Below, one piece after another: positions 18,210 to 28,244 of a stretch of DNA of 64,000 nt. The notes under the pieces are model-generated. The model saw nothing but the letters and a program-made list of their open reading frames with translations. It did not search any database and was not told the DNA's origin. Origin of the DNA: Pseudomonas sp. K2I15 (GTDB lineage: Bacteria; Pseudomonadota; Gammaproteobacteria; Pseudomonadales; Pseudomonadaceae); contig NZ_NIXO01000012.1 of NCBI RefSeq assembly GCF_002204795.1, positions 62,001-126,000 on the forward strand, read 5' to 3'. How positions within the stretch are numbered: position 1 is the stretch's first letter; each line of letters begins with the position of its first letter. The position numbers and the translations under genes are program-made.

Positions 18210-19916
18210 GTGTACCAATATTTTATCGAAGGGCTGCAACGCCTGGGCCGTGCGCTGATGCTGCCGATCGCGATTTTGCCGATCGCCGGCCTGCTGCTGC
18301 GACTGGGCGACACCGACCTGTTGAACATCGCGGTGATGCACGACGCCGGGCAAGCGATCTTCGCCAACCTGGCGCTGATCTTCGCCATCGGCATTGCCGT
18401 GGGTTTTGCCCGCGACAACAACGGCACGGCGGGCCTGGCGGGTGCCATTGGTTACCTGGTGATGGTCTCCACCCTCAAGGTGATGGACGCCAGCATCAAC
18501 ATGGGCATGCTCGCGGGTATCGCCAGCGGCTTGATGGCCGGCGCGCTGTATAACCGCTTCAAAGACATCAAGCTGCCGGAGTACCTGGCGTTCTTTGGTG
18601 GGCGACGGTTTGTGCCGATTGTCACCGGGTTTTCGGCTGTGGCGCTGGGGGTAATCTTTGGTTTGATCTGGCCACCCGTGCAGCAAGGTATCAACAGCTT
18701 CGGCGTGTTGCTGATGGAAAGCGGCAGCTTCGGCGCGTTCGTGTTTGGTGTGTTCAACCGCCTGCTGATCGTCACCGGCTTGCACCATATCCTCAACAAC
18801 ATGGCGTGGTTTGTGTTCGGCACCTTCACCGACCCGGTGACCGGCGCGGTGGTGACGGGCGACCTGACCCGCTACTTTGCCGGCGACCCGAAAGGCGGCC
18901 AATTCATGACCGGCATGTTCCCGGTGATGCTGTTCGGCCTGCCCGCAGCGTGCCTGGCGATGTACCGCAATGCACTGCCGGAACGGCGCAAGATCATGGG
19001 CGGGATTTTCCTGTCGATGGCGCTGACCTCGTTCCTGACCGGGGTGACCGAGCCGATCGAGTTCGCGTTTATGTTCCTTGCGCCGTTCCTGTATCTGGTG
19101 CATGCGCTGTTGACCGGGTTGTCGATGGCGATCACCAACATGCTCAACATTCACCTGGGCTTTACCTTCTCCGGCGGGTTTATCGACATGGTGCTGGGTT
19201 GGGGTAAATCCACCAACGGCTGGCTGGTGTTCCCGGTTGGGCTGGCGTACGCGGTGATCTACTACAGCGTGTTCAATTACTGCATTCGTCGGTTCAATTT
19301 GAAGACGCCGGGGCGTGAGGATATTCAGGTCGTACCGGCTGAAACCATGACCGATAACCAGCGCGCCGGGGCTTACATTCGCGCGCTGGGTGGTGCGCAG
19401 AATTTGCTGAGTGTGGGTGCTTGCACGACGCGCCTGCGGTTGGACATGGTGGATCGCAACAAAGCGGTGGATGCCGAGCTGAAAGCGCTGGGTGCCATGG
19501 CGGTGGTTCGGCCGGGCAATGGCGGGAGTTTGCAGGTGGTGGTCGGGCCGATGGCGGACAGCATTGCCGATGAGATTCGGTTGGCGATGCCTTCGTATGT
19601 TGCGGCTGCTGCGGTGGTGGTTGCGCCTGTTGAGAAGAGCGCACCGGTGAATGTGCATGAGGCCGAGAAATGGCTGAGTGCGCTGGGCGGTCGGGCCAAT
19701 GTGCTGCAACTGGATGCGGTGGCGATGACACGGTTGCGGGTAGAGTTGGGGGATGGTTCGGTCTTGTCGGAGTCCCAACTGACGGCGCTGGGTTGCCAGG
19801 GTGTGAGCCAGCTTGAGAGCGGTGTTTGGCACTTGCTGATTGGTGACAAGGCTTCGGGATTGGGTGAGGCCTTGGAGCGACTGGTCAGTGGCCGCGAAGC
19901 CGTAACCGGCGCCTAG
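18210..19916 (+). CDS. nagE: N-acetylglucosamine PTS EIIBC permease with extra EIIB-like domain
   Basis: A 568-residue inner-membrane permease that imports and phosphorylates GlcNAc. The EIIC domain (about 1-360) has the GITEPIEF-type loop (TGVTEPIEF near 278). It is followed by EIIB with the phosphorylated C405 (SVGACTTRLRL). A second EIIB-like segment (about 482-560) keeps the pattern but has Ala at 505 where the Cys should be (VAMTRLRVEL). No EIIA is attached; that function is in the preceding gene. The GTG at 18210 has GGGAG 9 nt upstream. It is the last gene of the nag operon. Confidence 0.92.
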   Translation: MYQYFIEGLQRLGRALMLPIAILPIAGLLLRLGDTDLLNIAVMHDAGQAIFANLALIFAIGIAVGFARDNNGTAGLAGAIGYLVMVSTLKVMDASINMGMLAGIASGLMAGALYNRFKDIKLPEYLAFFGGRRFVPIVTGFSAVALGVIFGLIWPPVQQGINSFGVLLMESGSFGAFVFGVFNRLLIVTGLHHILNNMAWFVFGTFTDPVTGAVVTGDLTRYFAGDPKGGQFMTGMFPVMLFGLPAACLAMYRNALPERRKIMGGIFLSMALTSFLTGVTEPIEFAFMFLAPFLYLVHALLTGLSMAITNMLNIHLGFTFSGGFIDMVLGWGKSTNGWLVFPVGLAYAVIYYSVFNYCIRRFNLKTPGREDIQVVPAETMTDNQRAGAYIRALGGAQNLLSVGACTTRLRLDMVDRNKAVDAELKALGAMAVVRPGNGGSLQVVVGPMADSIADEIRLAMPSYVAAAAVVVAPVEKSAPVNVHEAEKWLSALGGRANVLQLDAVAMTRLRVELGDGSVLSESQLTALGCQGVSQLESGVWHLLIGDKASGLGEALERLVSGREAVTGA

Positions 19917-19922
19917 CAAAAT

Positions 19923-20054
19923 TGTGGCGAGGGAGCTTGCTCCCGCTGGGCTGCGCAGCAGCCCCAATAAGAACGCCGCTTTTTTCCAGGTAGAACTCTG
20001 TGGCAGGTTCTGGGGCCGCTTCGCGCCCCAGCGGGAGCAAGCTCCCTCGCCACA
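19923..20054. repeat. REPIN, TGTGGCGAGGGAGC type
   Basis: Arms TGTGGCGAGGGAGCTTGCTC (from 19923) and the complement ending CTCCCTCGCCACA (to 20054) enclose about 80 bp. It begins 6 nt after the nagE stop and lies between converging genes. Confidence 0.85.
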
Positions 20055-20083
20055 GGGTTACTGCCTATATGGAAGAGATGTTT

Positions 20084-20386
20084 CTAAGCCGGGTCCGCCT
20101 GTTCAGGCACGTCATATAAATCCAGCGTCCGATCCACCATCATTTGAATCCCCTCCAGCATCCGACAAATCCCCAGCGCCACATCACGGTGGGAACCGTC
20201 GATTTCAAACGCCAGATGAACTGTCAGCGCCAGCACCGAGGCCAGATCCTGGGAGGCGTTGGCCAGCAGGGTTTCGCTATCCAGATTGGGTATCAAGGTA
20301 AATAACTGATCAGCAGGTTGACCATTCGCCTGGCGGGCTGCGGCTTGAAGCGAGGCTATGGAAGATGAGGTGTTTTCGTTGACCAT
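20084..20386 (-). CDS. Small DUF3077/DUF6124-like protein
   Basis: A 100-residue acidic helical protein without signal peptide or membrane segment. The pattern LFTLIPNLDSETLLANASQD near residue 28, followed by a long helix with ALGICRMLEGIQMMVD, resembles short Pseudomonas proteins of the DUF3077/DUF6124 group that are often found in several copies per genome. No function is known. It lies alone between a REPIN and the pectin lyase terminator. Confidence 0.6.
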   Translation of the reverse strand: MVNENTSSSIASLQAAARQANGQPADQLFTLIPNLDSETLLANASQDLASVLALTVHLAFEIDGSHRDVALGICRMLEGIQMMVDRTLDLYDVPEQADPA

Positions 20387-20554
20387 CGTAAAGCTCCGAG
20401 AAGAATAGGCTCCTGGTGATGTTTACGAGCTTGCAGTCCCGGTCACTGAATTGGCAGCGACTGGCGAAGGTTAGAGAGGCAGGTTCCGAGCGACAACCTG
20501 AAAAGGCCGTAAGAAAAATCCAAAACATCCGTAGGCTCTCCACAGAACCTCAGC

Positions 20555-20600
20555 CAACAAAAAACCCGCTGACCATCCAGGCCCAGCGGGTTTCTTGTTT
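20555..20600 (-). terminator. Terminator after pectin lyase gene, copy 1 of a 46-bp direct repeat
   Basis: The stem AAACCCGCTG/CAGCGGGTTT is followed on the minus strand by a T-rich run, 30 nt past the pectin lyase stop. The 46 bp match 21749-21794 at all but two positions. Confidence 0.8.
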
Positions 20601-20631
20601 CTACAGCCAAGACTTGCAAATGCTTCAGTGC

Positions 20632-21570
20632 TTAGCCGCCAAACACCAGGCTTACAGACTGCGCGCCCGCGTTCTTGACAGTAAAGTCCTTGGCCTGCGC
20701 AGCAGTTTTCAAGGTGTAGGTATAATTAGACGACGCGGTCCATTGCGCTTTAGGCGACTTCTGATTGGTAATAGCAGGAACACTACCATTGTCAGTAAAT
20801 GTACCCGAGCCCTTATCATCAAGCATGCCGTTGCTTTCGCTGCCCGCGCCAAAGTTATTGCTTTCGGAAAGAATGTTGGCATTTTGAGCAAGCGTAAAGC
20901 CAAGGTGGAACTTATTGATGTAGTTGTTATAGACGTGAAAGTAACCATAACGCATCAGGCCCGGCGCGCGCACTTCCATATTTTCAAAACGGTTGTGGCA
21001 AATCGTCAGCCGCGGAAACCCATTATAAGCAGCGTTGTTGTCGTCAGCCGGGTGCCCCAAGATCAAACCATATTTGTGGTTGCCAAAGAAGCAGTTACTG
21101 ATCGTCGCATAATCGGCTTTGTCACCGATGTACAGCAACTTGTCCAGACTGCCATCGCTCGCCGACCAGTCATGGCCGACGAACGAGCAATGGTCAATCC
21201 AGTATTTGCTGCCGTAGTTCAGGTACAGCTGAATGTCATCATTGTCCTTGATGCCGACTGAATGCTGGAAAATAATGTTTTGGAAAATAATGTTTTGCGA
21301 TTCAGGCGTGGCGCGCAGGTGAATATTGTTGAGCGTACGGTTCTGAAAAGAGCCCACCAGGGTTTTGTTGGACCCCATTGAAACCTTGGTCAAGGCGGAG
21401 GCGGAAATATTACTGTTGATCACCAATACCCGCGGTGTTGCATCCGCGATATTCGCTTTAAGTTGATCCAATGTCGTGATACTGACTACTTGGCCAGACC
21501 ATCCACCGGTGACTTTGGCGGACTTGGCAAAGCCGGTCATGCCTGTAAGTTTGCTTTCTGGATAAGACAT
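20632..21570 (-). CDS. pnl: Pectin lyase, polysaccharide lyase family 1
   Basis: A 312-residue parallel beta-helix lyase that cleaves methyl-esterified polygalacturonan by beta-elimination. It strongly resembles, from memory, the pectin lyases of Pectobacterium and P. marginalis. Shared features include the start MSYPESKLTGMTGFAKSAKV, IKDNDDIQLYLNYG near 108, DHCSF near 126, and the catalytic-arginine stretch RAPGLMRYGYFHV (R201, R207). No Sec signal peptide is visible, as in those relatives. The ATG at 21570 has GAGGG about 8 nt upstream, better than the one 7 codons earlier. A/T use seems higher than in flanking genes. Pectate lyase is the alternative reading. Confidence 0.88.
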   Translation of the reverse strand: MSYPESKLTGMTGFAKSAKVTGGWSGQVVSITTLDQLKANIADATPRVLVINSNISASALTKVSMGSNKTLVGSFQNRTLNNIHLRATPESQNIIFQNIIFQHSVGIKDNDDIQLYLNYGSKYWIDHCSFVGHDWSASDGSLDKLLYIGDKADYATISNCFFGNHKYGLILGHPADDNNAAYNGFPRLTICHNRFENMEVRAPGLMRYGYFHVYNNYINKFHLGFTLAQNANILSESNNFGAGSESNGMLDDKGSGTFTDNGSVPAITNQKSPKAQWTASSNYTYTLKTAAQAKDFTVKNAGAQSVSLVFGG

Positions 21571-21686
21571 AAGTTCCCTCTCTTTATTCATAACGCCCGA
21601 TTGTCGGACTAATGATCAAACATGCCCCTCCTGGGTCATGTGCACACTGCTTGAGACTCAGCGAGTGAATCCATACCGCCTAAACA

Positions 21687-21727
21687 CTGTGTTTATATAC
21701 AGTATTAAATCAGCAAGTATCCGTCAA
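21687..21727 (-). promoter_or_regulatory. Pectin lyase promoter overlapped by a LexA (SOS) box
   Basis: On the minus strand TTGACG (21722-21727) and TACTGT (21699-21704) are 17 bp apart. CTGTGTTTATATACAG at 21687-21702 is a perfect CTG-N10-CAG palindrome of the gammaproteobacterial LexA type and covers most of the -10. This predicts repression by LexA and induction by DNA damage. Confidence 0.7.
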
Positions 21728-21748
21728 GCGTTTCATTCAAATCACCGT

Positions 21749-21794
21749 CAACAAAAAACCCGCTGACCATCAAGGCCCAGCGGGTTTCTCGTTT
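21749..21794 (-). terminator. Terminator after purL-yqfO, copy 2 of the 46-bp direct repeat
   Basis: The stem AAACCCGCTG/CAGCGGGTTT is followed on the minus strand by T6. It lies 15 nt past the yqfO stop and ends that transcript. It is the near-identical partner of 20555-20600. Confidence 0.85.
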
Positions 21795-21808
21795 TCACAA
21801 CCGGCGAA

Positions 21809-22120
21809 TCAAAAATCCGCCAACTGCCACACCTCATACGCCGGTGTCTCATACGGATGGCTCAGTTTCAACGCAGCCACAACAGCCACAATCAACTCAT
21901 CCGCCACCACCAGCTCAACCTTCCATTCTTCAACCACTTCAACCTGCCCCACCTGCCCGATAAACGGTTGGCTGCCGTCCATCGCGCGAAATTGGCCCTG
22001 GCCCAGGACCTGCCAGGCGCAGCTGTCGTAGTTGCCGATGCGCCCACCGCCAGCAGCGAAGACGGCGGCTTTCACCGTCTCAACAAAGCTGTCAGGCACA
22101 AAGAAGCTGAGCTTGTACAC
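21809..22120 (-). CDS. YqfO/NIF3-like small protein
   Basis: A 103-residue protein resembling the inserted domain of NIF3/YqfO proteins, which adopts a CutA1/PII-like fold. It begins YKLSFFVPDSFVETVKAAVF, has AGGGRIGNYDSCAWQV near residue 23, and ends LSHPYETPAYEVWQL. The catalytic dinuclear-metal domains of NIF3 are absent, and no function is known. The start codon is GTG, 4 nt after the purL stop, so it is probably cotranscribed with purL. Confidence 0.8.
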   Translation of the reverse strand: MYKLSFFVPDSFVETVKAAVFAAGGGRIGNYDSCAWQVLGQGQFRAMDGSQPFIGQVGQVEVVEEWKVELVVADELIVAVVAALKLSHPYETPAYEVWQLADF

Positions 22121-22124
22121 CGCC

Positions 22125-25100
22125 TTAGTTCACCCAGACGCGAGCGTTACGGAACATGCGCATCCACGCGCCGTCTTCGTTCCACTCTTCCGGGCGCCAC
22201 GAGTTTTGCACGGCGCGGAATACGCGCTCCGGGTGCGGCATCATGATGGTGACGCGACCGTCGCGGCTGGTCAGCCCGGTGATCCCGCGCGGCGAGCCGT
22301 TCGGGTTGGCCGGGTAACCTTCGGTGACCTTGCCGTGGTTGTCGACGAAACGCATCGCCACGCAACCCGACAAGTCGGCTTCCAGCAACGCTTCTTCGCT
22401 GGAGAACTCCGCATGGCCTTCACCATGGGCGATGGCGATTGGCATGCGCGAACCGGCCATGCCCTGCAGGAAGATCGAGTTGGATTCCTGTACCTGAACC
22501 ATCGCCACCCGCGCTTCGAACTGCTCGGAACGGTTACGCACGAAGTGCGGCCAGAACTCGCTGCCCGGGATCAGTTCGCTGAGGTTGGACATCATCTGGC
22601 AACCGTTGCACACACCCAGGGTGAAGCTGTCGTTGCGCTCGAAGAAGCCCTGGAACGCATCGCGGGCACGGCTGTTGAACAGGGCCGACTTGGCCCAGCC
22701 TTCACCGGCACCCAGTACGTCGCCGTAGGAGAAACCACCGCAGGCTACAAGGCCTTTGAACTCGTTGAGGTCAACGCGACCGGCGAGGATGTCGCTCATG
22801 TGCACGTCGATCGCGTTGAAGCCGGCACGGTCGAACGCAGCTGCCATTTCCACCTGGCCGTTGACGCCCTGCTCACGCAGTACGGCAACTTGTGGGCGGA
22901 TGCCTTTCTTGATGTAAGGCGCAGCGATGTCCTGGTTGACGTCGAAGCTGAGCTTGGTGCTCAGGCCCGGGTTGTCTTCTTCCAGGATTACGTCGAATTC
23001 CTGCTCGGCGCAGTCGGCGTTATCACGCAGGCGCTGGATCTGGTAGCTGGTCTCGGCCCACTGGCGTTGCAGCAGGCGGCGCTGGCCTTCAAACACGGTT
23101 TCGCCGTTGAAGACGATGTTGATTTCACCGTTGTTGATCGGCTGGCCAACCACGGCCACGCAGTCACCCAGGCCAGCGGCGCTGAATTGTGCGAGTACGT
23201 CTGGGGTTGCGTCCTGGCGAACCTGGATCACAGCGCCCAGTTCTTCGTTGAAAAGGATCGCAGCGATGTCGGCAGATGTTTCTGCCAGGCCATCGAGGTT
23301 CAGGCTCAGGCCGCAGTGACCGGCGAAGGCCATTTCCACGGCGCTGGTCAGCAAACCACCGTCTGAACGGTCGTGGTAAGCCAGCAGGTGGCCGTCAGCG
23401 TTCAGGCCCTGGATCACAGCGAAGAAGGCTTTCAGGTCTTCGGCGTCGTCGACGTCCGGGGCGTGTTTGCCGAGCTTGCCGTGCACCTGGGCGAGGATCG
23501 AGGCACCCATGCGATTCTGGCCGCGACCGAGGTCGATCAGGATCAGGTCGGTGGTGCCCTTGTCCATGCGCAGTTGCGGGGTCAGGGTCTGGCGAATATC
23601 GGTGACTGGCGCAAAGCCGGTGACGATCAGCGACAGCGGCGAGGTAACGCTCTTGTCTACGCCTTCATCATTCCAGCGCGTAGCCATGGACATGGAGTCC
23701 TTGCCTACCGGAATGGTGATGCCCAGCTCAGGGCACAGCTCCATGCCGACTGCTTTCACGGTGTCGTACAGGCGCGCATCTTCACCCGGGTGGCCGGCAG
23801 CAGACATCCAGTTGGCCGACAGTTTGATGTCGGAGATCTTGCCGATACGCGAAGCCGCGATGTTGGTCAGGGTTTCGCCGATGGCCATGCGGCCCGACGC
23901 CGGGGCGTCCAGCAGGGCCAGCGGAGTACGCTCGCCCATTGCCATGGCTTCACCGGTGTACACGTCGAAGCTGGTGGCGGTAACGGCAACGTCAGCCACC
24001 GGAACCTGCCACGGGCCGACCATTTGATCACGGGCAACCAGACCGGTAATGGTGCGGTCGCCGATGGTGATCAGGAAGCTTTTGCTGGCAACGGCCGGGT
24101 GGTGCAGGACGCGCTCCACGCAGTCGGCGATGGCCAGGGTCGACGGATCGAAGTCATCGCCCAGTTCGCTTTCACGCACAGCCGAACGGTGCATGCGCGG
24201 GGCTTTGCCCAGCAGCACTTCCAGCGGCATGTCCACCGGGCTGTTGCCGAAGTGGCTGTCGGTGACCGTCAGTTGCGGCTCGGCAGTGGCTTCGCCGACT
24301 ACGGCAAACGGGCAGCGCTCGCGTTCGCAGATCGCCTGGAAGCGTTCGAAGTCGGCAGGGCCGACGGCCAACACGTAGCGTTCCTGGGATTCGTTGCTCC
24401 AGATTTCGTGCGGGGCCATGCCCGGCTCGTCGTTTGGAATGTTGCGCAGTTCGAAGCGCCCGCCCCGGTCGCCATCGTTGACCAGTTCCGGGAAGGCGTT
24501 GGACAAACCACCGGCGCCCACGTCGTGGATGAAGCTGATCGGGTTCTTGTCACCCAACTGCCAGCAACGGTCGATAACTTCCTGGCAACGGCGTTCCATT
24601 TCAGGGTTTTCACGCTGAACGGATGCAAAGTCCAGGTCTGCCGAGCTGGTGCCGGTGGCCATGGAGGAAGCGGCGCCGCCGCCCAGGCCGATCAGCATCG
24701 CTGGCCCGCCGAGGACGATCAGCTTGGAGCCGACCAGGATTTCAGCTTTCTGTACGTGTTCAGCACGGATGTTGCCCATGCCGCCGGCCAACATGATCGG
24801 CTTGTGGTAACCGCGCACTTCATCGCCACGCGGGGTGGTGATGGATTGTTCGAAGGTACGGAAGTAGCCGGTCAGGGCCGGACGACCGAATTCGTTGTTG
24901 AACGCCGCGCCGCCCAGCGGGCCTTCGATCATGATGTCCAGCGCGGTGACGATGCGCTCAGGCTTGCCGTACGGCACTTCCCACGGCTGTTCGAAGCCCG
25001 GGATCTGCAGGTTGGACACCGTGAAGCCGGTGAGGCCAGCCTTTGGCTTGGCGCCACGACCGGTTGCACCTTCGTCGCGAATCTCACCGCCGGAACCTGT

Positions 25101-26021
25101 GGCTGCGCCCGGGAACGGGGCAATCGCGGTCGGGTGGTTGTGGGTCTCGACTTTCATCAGGATGTGCACCGGCTCCTGCACCGCGCCGTACTGGCGGGTT
25201 TCAGGGTCCGGGAAGAAACGGCCGGCAACGCTGCCGACGATGACCGAGGCGTTGTCTTTATAAGCCGACAGAACGCCTTCGCTGTGCATCACGTAGGTGT
25301 TCTTGATCATGCCGAACAGGCTTTTTTCCTGGCTCTGGCCGTCGATATCCCAACTGGCGTTGAAGATCTTGTGACGGCAGTGCTCGGAGTTCGCCTGGGC
25401 AAACATCATCAGTTCGATGTCGTGGGGGTTGCGCTTCAAACCGATGAAGGCGTTGACCAGGTAGTCAATTTCGTCTTCAGCCAGGGCCAGGCCCAGCTCG
25501 GTGTTGGCTTTTTCCAACGCGGCGCGACCGCCACCGAGCACGTCAATCGCGGTCAGCGGCTTGGGTTCGGCGTGGCTGAACAGACCGGCGGCCTGTTCCA
25601 GCTGGCCTACGATGATCTGGGTCATGCGGTCGTGCAGGCTGCTGGCGATCAGCTCGGCCTCGGCATCGCTGAACTGGCCTGCTACATAGAAGGCAATCCC
25701 ACGTTCCAGGCGCTGGATTTTTTCCAGGCCGCAGTTGCGGGCGATGTCGCTGGCCTTGCTCGACCAGGGCGAGATGGTGCCGAACCGTGGCAAGACCAGG
25801 AACAAGCGGCCGTTAGGCTCTTGAACAGGAACGCTGGGACCGTACTTCAGAAGGCGCGCCAGCACTTGCTGTTCGTCGGCGGTCAAAACGCCGGTAACGT
25901 CGGCGAAGTGAGCAAATTCAGCATACAAGCCACTGACAGAAGGTACCTTCTGGCTCAGTTGCTCAAGGAGTTTGCTGTGGCGAAAGGCAGAAAGGGCAGG
26001 AGCGCCGCGCAGGATCAACAT
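22125..26021 (-). CDS. purL: Phosphoribosylformylglycinamidine synthase PurL
   Basis: PurL converts FGAR, ATP and glutamine to FGAM in purine synthesis. The product has 1298 residues and is the long single-chain form of gammaproteobacteria: N-terminal PurS-like domain, two ATP-binding halves ([21 protein letters not shown] near 290), and a C-terminal class I glutaminase with the nucleophile in [14 protein letters not shown] use the start [14 protein letters not shown] at 26021, because the 41 residues upstream in frame are outside the usual protein. The gene yqfO follows. Confidence 0.96.
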   Translation of the reverse strand: MLILRGAPALSAFRHSKLLEQLSQKVPSVSGLYAEFAHFADVTGVLTADEQQVLARLLKYGPSVPVQEPNGRLFLVLPRFGTISPWSSKASDIARNCGLEKIQRLERGIAFYVAGQFSDAEAELIASSLHDRMTQIIVGQLEQAAGLFSHAEPKPLTAIDVLGGGRAALEKANTELGLALAEDEIDYLVNAFIGLKRNPHDIELMMFAQANSEHCRHKIFNASWDIDGQSQEKSLFGMIKNTYVMHSEGVLSAYKDNASVIVGSVAGRFFPDPETRQYGAVQEPVHILMKVETHNHPTAIAPFPGAATGSGGEIRDEGATGRGAKPKAGLTGFTVSNLQIPGFEQPWEVPYGKPERIVTALDIMIEGPLGGAAFNNEFGRPALTGYFRTFEQSITTPRGDEVRGYHKPIMLAGGMGNIRAEHVQKAEILVGSKLIVLGGPAMLIGLGGGAASSMATGTSSADLDFASVQRENPEMERRCQEVIDRCWQLGDKNPISFIHDVGAGGLSNAFPELVNDGDRGGRFELRNIPNDEPGMAPHEIWSNESQERYVLAVGPADFERFQAICERERCPFAVVGEATAEPQLTVTDSHFGNSPVDMPLEVLLGKAPRMHRSAVRESELGDDFDPSTLAIADCVERVLHHPAVASKSFLITIGDRTITGLVARDQMVGPWQVPVADVAVTATSFDVYTGEAMAMGERTPLALLDAPASGRMAIGETLTNIAASRIGKISDIKLSANWMSAAGHPGEDARLYDTVKAVGMELCPELGITIPVGKDSMSMATRWNDEGVDKSVTSPLSLIVTGFAPVTDIRQTLTPQLRMDKGTTDLILIDLGRGQNRMGASILAQVHGKLGKHAPDVDDAEDLKAFFAVIQGLNADGHLLAYHDRSDGGLLTSAVEMAFAGHCGLSLNLDGLAETSADIAAILFNEELGAVIQVRQDATPDVLAQFSAAGLGDCVAVVGQPINNGEINIVFNGETVFEGQRRLLQRQWAETSYQIQRLRDNADCAEQEFDVILEEDNPGLSTKLSFDVNQDIAAPYIKKGIRPQVAVLREQGVNGQVEMAAAFDRAGFNAIDVHMSDILAGRVDLNEFKGLVACGGFSYGDVLGAGEGWAKSALFNSRARDAFQGFFERNDSFTLGVCNGCQMMSNLSELIPGSEFWPHFVRNRSEQFEARVAMVQVQESNSIFLQGMAGSRMPIAIAHGEGHAEFSSEEALLEADLSGCVAMRFVDNHGKVTEGYPANPNGSPRGITGLTSRDGRVTIMMPHPERVFRAVQNSWRPEEWNEDGAWMRMFRNARVWVN

Positions 26022-26137
26022 CTTCGGGACAGCCTCGGGAAGGGGGTGTGCTTTGAGGCCGTGCATTCTAGCGTAAACCGTCGCCAACGGCACCCGAAAC
26101 GGCACCCGTGGCCGCTGCCGAACGTCAGTTGGCATAA

Positions 26138-27769
<1,632 letters not shown>

Positions 27770-27788
27770 CTGACAGCATCCCATTAAA

Positions 27789-27919
27789 TGTGGCGAGGGA
27801 GCTTGCTCCCGTTGGGTTGCGAAGCAGCCCTAAAACCTGCCACCCCGCTCTATCGGGAGAATGAGGCAAGCCTGCTGGGACTGCTTCGCAGTCCAACGGG
27901 AGCAAGCTCCCTCGCCACA
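27789..27919. repeat. REPIN, TGTGGCGAGGGAGC type
   Basis: Arms TGTGGCGAGGGAGCTTGCTC (from 27789) and its complement (to 27919) enclose about 80 bp. It lies between the converging mltF and trehalose operon. Confidence 0.85.
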
Positions 27920-27943
27920 AAAAGCACGTTCACCGCATCCGGT

Positions 27944-28243
27944 TCAGGCGCTGGTCAGGCCTGTGATCAAGTGCACCACCCCTCCCGCCAACACCATCAC
28001 ACCCGGCACACCCGCCGCCTTCAACGCCTGCGCATCCAGCCGCCCCGCATCCTGCAACTGCACCCGCACCCGCGTCAGTGCCACCCGCTGCTGCGACTTC
28101 AGATTCTCCGCCCCGCCCAGCGCATTCAGCACCGCCGGCGCCAACGCCGTTTCGCCCACCGGCACGGCAACCGCCTGCGGCGTTTCAAGAATCAAATCCG
28201 GGGTCAGGGCCTTCCAGAACGCCTGCTGAAATTTCTCGAACAT
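27944..28243 (-). CDS. Free-standing PTS EIIB-like domain lacking the phospho-cysteine
   Basis: A 99-residue soluble protein. Residues 34-95 follow the glucose-family EIIB pattern (ALGGAENL, then TRVRVQL), but the residue aligned with the phosphorylated cysteine is A55 (RVALTRVRV). It resembles the C-terminal extra domain of NagE in this window more than the active EIIB of TreP. It is the last gene of the trehalose operon and starts 1 nt after the EI stop. A direct role in phosphotransfer seems unlikely; it may regulate or stabilise the system. Confidence 0.7.
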   Translation of the reverse strand: MFEKFQQAFWKALTPDLILETPQAVAVPVGETALAPAVLNALGGAENLKSQQRVALTRVRVQLQDAGRLDAQALKAAGVPGVMVLAGGVVHLITGLTSA

Positions 28244-28244
28244 G

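Noticed and set aside
18159..19967. A 602-codon minus-strand frame
   Set aside because: Antisense of nagE; its first residues are translated REPIN sequence.
21268..21299. Short tandem repeat in the lyase gene (GGAAAATAATGTTTT twice)
   Set aside because: It encodes the normal NIIFQNIIFQ strand repeat of the beta-helix; family members have the same length here, so it is not an insertion.
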